A stretch of 14,876 bases of DNA from DATBIO01 sp036556965 (GTDB lineage: Bacteria > Acidobacteriota > Vicinamibacteria > Fen-336). Under the pieces are notes generated by a model. It had not been told where the DNA came from. It saw nothing but the letters and a program-made list of their open reading frames with translations, and ran no database searches. Shown here piece by piece: positions 7,740 through 13,997 of this stretch. The position numbers were made by a program, and so were the translations under genes. The stretch lies in contig DATBIO010000207.1 of assembly GCA_036556965.1 (NCBI GenBank), positions 1 to 14,876 of the forward strand, read 5' to 3'. Position 1 is the first letter of the stretch, and every line of letters starts with the position of its first letter.

Positions 7740-8993
7740 ATGGACAGCATCGACGTCGCGCGCCTGATCCGCCAGATCCCCACCCAGTACCCGTTCGTGC
7801 TGGTGGACCGCGTGCTCGAGCACGGGCCCGAAGGGCGCCTGGTGGCCATCAAGAACGTCACCGGCTCGGAGGAGTTCTTCGAGGGCCATTTCCCGGGCGC
7901 GCCCGTGATGCCCGGCGTGCTCATCATGGAGAGCCTGGCCCAGGCCGCCGGCATCTGGCTCCTCCGGAACGCGCCCGACCCCAGCCGCCTCGAGGTGCAC
8001 GTGGTGGGGATCGACGAGGCGAAGTTCCGCAAGCCCGTCCTCCCCGGCGACCAGCTGCGCCTGGAGATCCGGGTGCTGCGGCGGCGGGGCGCGCTCTGCC
8101 GCGTGCGGGGCGAGGTCACGTCGGGCGACCAGCGCGTGGCGGAGGCGATCCTGCTCCTGCAGGTGGCCACCCTTCCCCAGCCCGCGGTGGACCCCACCGC
8201 GCGCGTGGCCCCGCAGGCGTTGCTGGGCGCGGGCGCGCGCGTGGGGCCCTACTGCGTGGTGGGGCCCCGGGTGCGCCTGGGGCCGCGCACGGTGCTCGAC
8301 GCCCACGTGGTGATCGACGGCGACACCGAGGTGGGGGCGGACAACCGCTTCTTCCCCTTCTGCTCCGTGGGCCTCGCCTCCCAGGACCTGAAGTACCGCG
8401 GGGAGCCCGCGCGCGTGGTCATGGGCGACCGCAACACCGTGCGCGAGTTCGTGACCATCCACCGCGGCACGGAGGGCGGGGGGGCCCTCACCCGCATCGG
8501 CTCCGACAACCTGATCATGGCCTACGCCCACGTGGCCCACGACTGCCTGGTGGGGGACCACACCATCCTGGCCAACGGGGCCACCCTGGCCGGCCACGTG
8601 GAGGTCATGGACTGGGCCACCGTCGGCGCGCACTCCGGCGTGCACCAGTTCTGCCGCGTCGGCGAGCACGCCTTCATCGGCGGCTACACCGTGGTCACCA
8701 AGGACGTGCTGCCCTTCTCCAAGACGGTGGGCAACCGCGCCTGCATCTACGGCATGAACACGCTGGGCCTCCGCCGCCGCGGCTTCGGGGAAGAGGCCAC
8801 CGCCGCCCTGCGCGCGGCCTACCGCGTGCTGCTGCAGAGCCGGCTCAACACCCACGACGCCCTCCTCCGCCTGGAGGAGGGCGCGCCCACCCCCGAGGTG
8901 CGGGCGCTGATCGCGTTCGTCCGCAGCTCGAAGCGGGGCGTGGTGCTGAAGCGCCCGCGCCGGCCCGCGGACGGCGAGACGGACGAGGGGTGA
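7740..8993 (+). CDS. fabZ-lpxA: Fused FabZ (3-hydroxyacyl-ACP dehydratase) - LpxA (UDP-GlcNAc acyltransferase)
   Basis: One 417-aa frame encodes two normally separate enzymes. Residues 1-143 are FabZ, which dehydrates 3-hydroxyacyl-ACP in fatty-acid elongation; the catalytic H50 (in EGHFPGAPVMPGV) and E64 (in IMESLAQ) are present. Residues 149-417 are LpxA, which transfers a 3-hydroxyacyl chain from ACP to UDP-GlcNAc as the first lipid A step. Left-handed beta-helix hexapeptides are visible (for example VDPTARVAPQ, AGARVGPYCVVGP), with the catalytic histidine H267 in AHVAHDC (H125 of E. coli), VHQFC, and a C-terminal helical domain with LRRRGF. G315 aligns with G173 of E. coli LpxA, a chain-length ruler residue that permits long acyl chains. 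Only about six residues link the domains. Both enzymes compete for the same 3-hydroxyacyl-ACP pool. The start matches FabZ, without a clear Shine-Dalgarno. The stop overlaps lpxI (GTGA). A sequencing indel is unlikely because both halves are full-length and in frame. Confidence 0.9.
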   Translation: MDSIDVARLIRQIPTQYPFVLVDRVLEHGPEGRLVAIKNVTGSEEFFEGHFPGAPVMPGVLIMESLAQAAGIWLLRNAPDPSRLEVHVVGIDEAKFRKPVLPGDQLRLEIRVLRRRGALCRVRGEVTSGDQRVAEAILLLQVATLPQPAVDPTARVAPQALLGAGARVGPYCVVGPRVRLGPRTVLDAHVVIDGDTEVGADNRFFPFCSVGLASQDLKYRGEPARVVMGDRNTVREFVTIHRGTEGGGALTRIGSDNLIMAYAHVAHDCLVGDHTILANGATLAGHVEVMDWATVGAHSGVHQFCRVGEHAFIGGYTVVTKDVLPFSKTVGNRACIYGMNTLGLRRRGFGEEATAALRAAYRVLLQSRLNTHDALLRLEEGAPTPEVRALIAFVRSSKRGVVLKRPRRPADGETDEG

Positions 8994-9802
8994 GCGACTC
9001 CGGTCCGCTGGGCCTCATCGCGGGCAACGGCCGGTTCCCGTTCCTGGCCGCGCGGGCGGCACGGCGCGCGGGCCGCCGCGTGGTGGCGGTGGCCATCCGC
9101 GAGGAGGCGGCGCCCGAGCTGGAGGCCGAGGTGGACGCCTTCCACTGGGTCGGCCTGGGCCAGCTCGGTAAGGCCATCGCCACCCTGCGCGAGGCGGGGG
9201 TGCGCGAGGCGGTGATGGCCGGGCAGGTGAAGCACCGCCAGATCTTCGCGGACGTGGTGCCGGACCTGAAGATGATGGGGGTGCTGGCGCGGCTGGCCCT
9301 TCGCAACACGGACAGCCTGATCGGCGGCGTGGCGGACGCCCTCGGCCGCGAGGGCATCCGCCTGCTGCCCTCGACGGAGTGGCTGCACGAGGAGATGGCC
9401 ACCCCGGGGGCCATGACCCGCCGCAAGCCTTCCCGCGACGCGATGGCGGACGTGGAGTACGGGGCGGGCGTCGCGCGCGCGCTGGCGGCCATGGACCTCG
9501 GGCAGACCGTGGTCATCAAGGAGCGGGCGGCGGTGGCCCTGGAGGCGATGGAGGGCACGGACGAGGTCATCCGGCGCGCGGGCCGCATCGCCGGTCCCGA
9601 CTGCACCGTGGTCAAGGTGGCGAAGCCCAAGCAGGACATGCGCTTCGACGTGCCGGTGGTGGGGCCGGGCACGCTCGACGCCATGCGCGAGGCGGGGGCG
9701 CGCACGCTCGCCGTGGAGGCCGGACGGACCCTCATGCTGGACCGGCGCGCCCTGGTGGCGCGCGCGGACGACGAGGGCGTGGCCCTGTGGGGCCTGTCCT
9801 GA
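8990..9802 (+). CDS. lpxI: UDP-2,3-diacylglucosamine pyrophosphatase LpxI
   Basis: Cytoplasmic enzyme that hydrolyses UDP-2,3-diacylglucosamine to lipid X (2,3-diacylglucosamine-1-phosphate) and UMP, the step done by LpxH in E. coli. The 270-aa protein is a normal LpxI (formerly DUF1009). It opens with GLIAGNGRFP (8-17) and has the C-terminal signature KPKQDMRFDVPVVGPG (212-227), containing the conserved acidic residues D216 and D220 near the expected metal-binding position. The start is the GTG of a GTGA overlap with fabZ-lpxA, giving MSDSGPLGLIAG. Presence of LpxI instead of LpxH fits non-gammaproteobacterial lipid A pathways. Its substrate also needs LpxC and LpxD, neither of which is in the window. 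Confidence 0.93.
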   Translation: MSDSGPLGLIAGNGRFPFLAARAARRAGRRVVAVAIREEAAPELEAEVDAFHWVGLGQLGKAIATLREAGVREAVMAGQVKHRQIFADVVPDLKMMGVLARLALRNTDSLIGGVADALGREGIRLLPSTEWLHEEMATPGAMTRRKPSRDAMADVEYGAGVARALAAMDLGQTVVIKERAAVALEAMEGTDEVIRRAGRIAGPDCTVVKVAKPKQDMRFDVPVVGPGTLDAMREAGARTLAVEAGRTLMLDRRALVARADDEGVALWGLS

Positions 9803-10728
9803 CGCGCGCGGCCGTGGTGGGGGTGGGGTCGCTCGGCCAGCACCACGCGCGCGTCTGGGCGGAGCTGCCCGGCGCCACCCTGGCCGGCGTCTACGACGTG
9901 GACCCGGGCCGTGCCGCGGAGGTGGCGGCGCGGCACGGCGTCCCCGCCCTGCGGCACCTGCGCGAGGTGGTGGAGGGGGCGGACGCCGTCTCCGTGGCCG
10001 TGCCCACCGTCGACCACCACCGCGTGGCGCGGGCGCTCATGGAGGCCGGGCGCCACGTGCTGGTGGAGAAGCCGATGACGGCCACGCTGGAGGAGGCGGA
10101 CGACCTCGTCCGCCTGGCCGCGGCGCGGGGGGTGGTGCTCCAGGTCGGCCACGTGGAGCGCTTCAACCCGGCGGTGGACGTGCTGCGCGAGGCGGCGCCC
10201 GCGCCGCGTTTCATCGAGGTCCACCGCCTGGCCCCCTTCACGCCCCGCAGCCTGGACATCGACGTGGTCCTGGACCTGATGATCCACGACCTGGACATCC
10301 TCCTCGGCCTCGACGGCTCGGAGCTGGTGCAGGTGGACGCGGTGGGCGTGCCCGTGCTCACGGCCAAGCCGGACATCGCCAACGTCCGCCTCCGCTTCGC
10401 CTCCGGCCTCATCGCCAACCTCACGGCCAGCCGGGTGTCGGCGGAGAAGGTACGCAAGTTCCGCGCCTTCGCCCCCAGCACCTATGTCTCGGCCGACCTC
10501 GTCGCGCGCCAGGCGAACGTCTTCCGGCTGGTCGGGGACCCGGAGCGGCAGGAGATCGCCATGGACAGCCGGGGGGCGCCGGACGAAGAGCCTCTCCGGC
10601 GCCAGCTCGCCGCCTTCCTGGCCGCGGTGGAGGGTCGCGGTCCCGTTGTCGTTTCGGGCGCCGACGGGCGCCGCGTGCTGGCCCTCGCCCAGCGGATCCT
10701 GGCTGGTATTTCGAGCCAGATCGCATAA
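9787..10728 (+). CDS. Gfo/Idh/MocA-family oxidoreductase of the lipid A cluster
   Basis: NAD(P)-dependent sugar dehydrogenase-type protein of 313 aa. A Rossmann motif GVGSLG (12-17), the EKP signature (94-96), GHVERFNPAV (121-130) and DLMIHDLDIL (163-172, H167-D168) are visible. GHVERFNP is typical of members found beside lpxA/lpxI/lpxB genes. The best-known relative in such a place is GnnA, which oxidises the 3-position of UDP-GlcNAc before transamination by GnnB to make amide-linked lipid A. No GnnB aminotransferase is in view, so that role is only a hypothesis. The start is uncertain. GTG at 9787 has GAGGG at 9773-9777 and a 16-base overlap with lpxI. CTG at 9799 would give a CTGA overlap and the N-terminus closest to the family length (309 aa). 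GTG at 9814 would clip the first strand. Confidence 0.85.
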   Translation: MGPVLTRAAVVGVGSLGQHHARVWAELPGATLAGVYDVDPGRAAEVAARHGVPALRHLREVVEGADAVSVAVPTVDHHRVARALMEAGRHVLVEKPMTATLEEADDLVRLAAARGVVLQVGHVERFNPAVDVLREAAPAPRFIEVHRLAPFTPRSLDIDVVLDLMIHDLDILLGLDGSELVQVDAVGVPVLTAKPDIANVRLRFASGLIANLTASRVSAEKVRKFRAFAPSTYVSADLVARQANVFRLVGDPERQEIAMDSRGAPDEEPLRRQLAAFLAAVEGRGPVVVSGADGRRVLALAQRILAGISSQIA

Positions 10729-10836
10729 AATAGTCGTCCACCCGCGCCGGAACTGCCCAATTACTTGGTCCGGCTGGCGACCGGCTACAAAATGTTGTGG
10801 GGTCGCCTGACATCCGTGACCGCATGATAGTATTAA
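10729..10836 (+). promoter_or_regulatory. AT-richer intergenic region, probable promoter(s) for the tonB-spoIID unit
   Basis: The base composition drops sharply in GC here compared with the flanks. Three -10-like boxes are visible: TAAAAT (10726-10731), TACAAA (10786-10791) and TAGTAT (10828-10833). CTTGGT at 10764-10769 stands 16 bases before TACAAA, the same arrangement as before the DUF4388 gene. CTGACA at 10807-10812 (five of six bases of TTGACA) stands 15 bases before TAGTAT and 18 before TATTAA at 10831. Which box is used cannot be decided by eye, and the last one would require the tonB start to be downstream at 10866. I saw no clear Fur-type operator. Confidence 0.4.
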
Positions 10837-11708
10837 AAGTCAGCGAGGACGAAGAAGAAGGGGGCGTGGCACGCCCCTGGCAGGGCCGATCCCTGCTGGT
10901 TTCCCTGGGCGCTCATCTCGGGATCGTGGCACTCGTGGCATTGACCCTTCGAACCGCAGCGTCGATCGCACCTCCTCCCACGACCCTCGTGTCCCCGGCC
11001 CAGCCCCAGCGGAAGGTCTTCCTCGCACCGCGGCCCCTGCCGGCGGTCCCGGTCGTGCCCCGCACGCCGCCGCGGACCATCCGCGAGCGCATTCCCACCG
11101 AGGTCCCGACGCCCCCGCCGGCGCCGAAGCCTCCCAGCGACCGCATCAGCCTGGGCGCGGCACGGCCGGGAGGCGGTCCCTCGGCTCCCGCGCCCCCTGG
11201 TCCCGTGCCTTCCGCGGCCCCGCCGGCGGCCACGGCCGGGTCGGAGGCGCTCCGTCTGCCGCAGGGCGGCACGCGTCCCGCGCCCCGGGACGGCGAGGGT
11301 CCCGCCCGCTCGCTGGGGGACTCGCTGCGCAACCTCGACCGGCACCTGGGCGGCGGCGGGGGGGCGCGCGGGCTGGGCCGCCAGATCGGCTCGCTGTTCT
11401 TCGATCCCCAGGGGGCGGACTTCACGGAGTGGGTCTCGCACTTCCGGCGCGAGGTCTACCGGAACTGGCTGATCCCGCAGGCGGTGATGCTGGGCTTCCG
11501 CGGCCACGTGGACATCGAGTTCTGGGTGGAGCGCGACGGCCGGGTCACCGACCTGAAGGTCATGAAGAGCTCGGGCACGTCGTCCCTGGACCGCGCCGCC
11601 GCCAACGCGCTGCTGGCCAGCCGGCTGCAGGCCCTGCCCGCCGACTTCGCGCCGGCCCGCCTGTACATCCAGGCCAGCTTCTTCTACAACGAAGAGCCGC
11701 AGGGTTGA
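10824..11708 (+). CDS. TonB-family energy transducer / C-terminal TonB domain protein
   Basis: Likely periplasm-spanning protein that transmits inner-membrane proton-motive force to an outer-membrane partner. At 294 aa it has the full TonB layout. A short cytoplasmic N-terminus is followed by one membrane segment (about 23-42, LLVSLGAHLGIVALVALTL). A long Pro/Ala/Gly-rich periplasmic region (about 48-180) follows. The TonB C-terminal domain (about 205-290) shows YRNWLIPQAV, RDGRVTDLKVMKSSG and SLDRAAANALL. No exbB/exbD genes are in view, so the motor partners are unknown. The start is ambiguous. ATG at 10824 begins with ATA-GTA-TTA-AAA, unlike the rest of the gene. GTG at 10866 gives a 280-aa protein starting just before the membrane segment, behind a purine run. 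GTG at 10797 would add nine residues. Its stop overlaps the SpoIID-like gene (TTGA). Confidence 0.82.
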   Translation: MIVLKVSEDEEEGGVARPWQGRSLLVSLGAHLGIVALVALTLRTAASIAPPPTTLVSPAQPQRKVFLAPRPLPAVPVVPRTPPRTIRERIPTEVPTPPPAPKPPSDRISLGAARPGGGPSAPAPPGPVPSAAPPAATAGSEALRLPQGGTRPAPRDGEGPARSLGDSLRNLDRHLGGGGGARGLGRQIGSLFFDPQGADFTEWVSHFRREVYRNWLIPQAVMLGFRGHVDIEFWVERDGRVTDLKVMKSSGTSSLDRAAANALLASRLQALPADFAPARLYIQASFFYNEEPQG

Positions 11709-13933
11709 GGAAGGCCCCCCGCCGGATCCCGCCGGGGACGCCGCAGCTGGCCGCGGTCCTGGTGGGGGCGCTGCTCAGCCTGGGCGGCAGCTGCCGCACG
11801 GCGCCGCGCGTGACGCCGGCCCGCCCGCCCGCCACCCCGGCCCCCTCCGCGCGGCCCCCCGGGCCGCTCCAGGCCCCGACCATCCGCGTGGGCCTCCTGG
11901 TGGACGTGGCGCGCGTCTCCATCGGCGCGGACCACGGGCTCGTGGTGCGCGAGTCGAAGAACGGGGTGGCCCTGGCGCGGGCCACCTTCCTCGCGCTGGG
12001 GGCGGGGCAGGCTCCGCGCTACCGCGTGCAGGTGGCGAGCTTCACGGAGGAGCGGGCGGCGCGGCAGGCCGCCCAGCGCGCGCGCGCGGCCTCGGGCCTC
12101 GAGCCCGACGTGCGGTGGAACGGGCAGACGCGCACGTTCCAGGTGCGGCTGGGCGACCTGGCCACGCGCGAGGAGGCGCAGGCCCTCGCCGCGCGGCTGG
12201 AGGACGAGGGGGTCAAGGGCGGCTGGGTGGTGGACGAGGGCGCCAGCGGCGCCCCCGGGCGCGTCCGCCTGCTGGAGACGGGGGAGGAGCTGGCCAGCGC
12301 CACCCTGGTGGCCGCCGACGCCGCCGACCTCCTGTCCGCCGACGGCGCGCCCTATCGCGGATACCTCGAGGTGCGCGCCAACCCGGGCGGCACCCTGACC
12401 ACCGTCAACGTACTCCACGTCGAGGACTACCTGCGCGGGGTCGTCCCCAACGAGCTGTCGCCCAGCGCGTTCCCGCAGCTGGAGGCGGTGAAGGCGCAGG
12501 CCATCGCCGCCCGCACCTACGCGCTGCGGAACATGGGCCAGTTCGCGGCCCGCGGCTACGACATCTGCGCGACCCCCGCCTGCCAGGTCTACCGCGGCCG
12601 GGCCAGCGAGCAGGAGATGTCGGACCGGGCGGTGGAGGAGACGCGCGGCCTGGCCGCCCTCTACGGCGGCAGCCTCATCAACGCGCTCTACACCTCCACC
12701 TGCGGCGGCCACACGGAGGACGTGGAGAACATCTTCGAGGGCGATCCCTCTCCCTACCTGCGCGGCGTGGTCTGCCTGCCCGAGCGCGAGGCGTGGACCA
12801 CGGTGCGGACCACCACGCGGCCCGCCGCGCTGGGGGACCAGGAGCGCCTGGCCCGCGACGCCGCCCTCCTCCAGTCCCTGGGGGTGCTGGACGACCTGTC
12901 CGGCGCGGCCCTGGGCGGCTTCGCCACCCCCGAGGACGTGGGGGTGTGGGTGAGGCGGCTGGTGGAGGCGCTCGGCCGCCGCGGCTGCGCCGGCGCCTCG
13001 GACCGCGACCTGGCCCGCCGCGGGACGTTCTTCCGGCACCTGGTCGGCTCGCTGTGCTGGGAGGAGCGCGCGCGGCGCCTGCTCGCCCCCGCGGATCCCG
13101 AGTACCTGCTGCGGGTGGAGGACCGCGCCTCTCTGCGCGACGGGGCCGAGCGGACGGCCGCCGCCCTCCTCATCCAGGAAGGCATCCTCACCCCCTTCCC
13201 CAACAACACCCTGCGGCCGGCGGCGGCCATCACCCGTGCCGACGCCGTGCGCCTGCTCGCGGAGACGGCGGTGCGCGCGGGGGCGCCCGGCCTGGTGAGC
13301 GCGACCTTCCGCGACGCGCGCGAGGGGTCCCTCACCGTGGAGCGCGACGGGGCGCGGGAGAGCCACGCGCTGGACGGCGGCCTGCGGCTCTTCCGGGCCC
13401 TCAACGGGAGCCGGCTGGCCGCCTCCGAGCTGGGCCTGGCCAGCGGCGACACCGTGCGCTTCGTGCTGCGCGACGGGCGGGTCGTGTTCCTGGAGGCGGA
13501 GCAGAGCCGGCTGGGGCCGTCCGCGGACCACACCTCGCGCTACTACCGCTGGGAGGCGCGCCTCAGCCCCGGCGAGGTGGCCACCGCGGTGGCCCGCTAC
13601 GGGCGCGTGGGCCACGTGCGCGACGTGAAGCCGCTGCGCCTCGGGGTCTCGGGGCGCGTGGTGGAGGCGGCGGTGGTGGGGAGCGAGGGCGAGCTGCTCC
13701 TCAAGGGACTCAAGGTGCGCTGGGGCCTCGGCCTGCGCGAGAACCTCTTCGTGGTGGACCGCGAGCTCGATGGCAACGGCGGCGTGTCCCGTTTCATCTT
13801 CACGGGCAAGGGGTGGGGGCACGGGGTGGGCCTCTGCCAGGTGGGCGCCTTCGGGATGGCCCAGAGCGGCTCGACCTTCGACCGGATCGTGCGCCACTAC
13901 TACTCGGGCGTCGCGGTGGACCGGCGCTACTGA
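11705..13933 (+). CDS. SpoIID/LytB-domain protein with SPOR domain and SLH-like insert
   Basis: Probable envelope protein of 742 aa acting on peptidoglycan. SpoIID is a lytic transglycosylase that prefers glycan strands stripped of stem peptides. The N-terminus has an export signal (hydrophobic 15-28) ending GGSC at C30, an imperfect lipobox, so it may be a lipoprotein. A SPOR domain (about 104-178, YRVQVASF) binds denuded glycans in other proteins. The SpoIID domain begins near 218, with VEDYLRGVVPNEL containing the conserved Glu E250, VKAQAIAARTYAL, a C288/C293 pair, and STCGGHTE (331-338). Residues of about 360-610 interrupt it. This insert holds an SLH-like stretch (about 488-520, GILTPFPNNTLRP then ITRADAVRLL). 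The domain resumes with W616 and finishes with GKGWGHGVGLCQVG (around 701-714) and HYYSGV. The TTG start overlaps the tonB stop (TTGA) and is the only start that keeps the signal sequence without a long overlap. Confidence 0.85.
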   Translation: MRKAPRRIPPGTPQLAAVLVGALLSLGGSCRTAPRVTPARPPATPAPSARPPGPLQAPTIRVGLLVDVARVSIGADHGLVVRESKNGVALARATFLALGAGQAPRYRVQVASFTEERAARQAAQRARAASGLEPDVRWNGQTRTFQVRLGDLATREEAQALAARLEDEGVKGGWVVDEGASGAPGRVRLLETGEELASATLVAADAADLLSADGAPYRGYLEVRANPGGTLTTVNVLHVEDYLRGVVPNELSPSAFPQLEAVKAQAIAARTYALRNMGQFAARGYDICATPACQVYRGRASEQEMSDRAVEETRGLAALYGGSLINALYTSTCGGHTEDVENIFEGDPSPYLRGVVCLPEREAWTTVRTTTRPAALGDQERLARDAALLQSLGVLDDLSGAALGGFATPEDVGVWVRRLVEALGRRGCAGASDRDLARRGTFFRHLVGSLCWEERARRLLAPADPEYLLRVEDRASLRDGAERTAAALLIQEGILTPFPNNTLRPAAAITRADAVRLLAETAVRAGAPGLVSATFRDAREGSLTVERDGARESHALDGGLRLFRALNGSRLAASELGLASGDTVRFVLRDGRVVFLEAEQSRLGPSADHTSRYYRWEARLSPGEVATAVARYGRVGHVRDVKPLRLGVSGRVVEAAVVGSEGELLLKGLKVRWGLGLRENLFVVDRELDGNGGVSRFIFTGKGWGHGVGLCQVGAFGMAQSGSTFDRIVRHYYSGVAVDRRY

Positions 13934-13997
13934 CGCGCGCCGGCGGGCCTCCCCACTCCTTGGTGGGCGTGCACTTGCGCTACTATCCTCGGCGTTG
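13934..13997 (+). promoter_or_regulatory. Intergenic region with putative promoter of the DUF4388 gene
   Basis: TACTAT at 13981-13986 resembles a -10 box, and CTTGGT at 13959-13964 lies 16 bases upstream (or TTGGTG at 13960-13965 with 15 bases). The same spacing and hexamer occur before the tonB gene. Transcription would start near 13993, about five bases before the ATG at 13998, so the leader would be extremely short. A small inverted repeat CCCAC (13952-13956) / GTGGG (13963-13967) overlaps the -35 element. It is too short, and lacks a T-run, to call a terminator for the SpoIID-like gene. Confidence 0.35.

Noticed and set aside
9379..9786. Long upstream extension of the oxidoreductase frame inside lpxI
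   Set aside because: The peptide is low-complexity Gly/Arg and overlaps the well-conserved LpxI. The Rossmann fold begins only after about 9799.
13952..13967. Small hairpin CCCAC/GTGGG after the SpoIID-like gene as a terminator
   Set aside because: It has five base pairs and no T-run, too weak to call.
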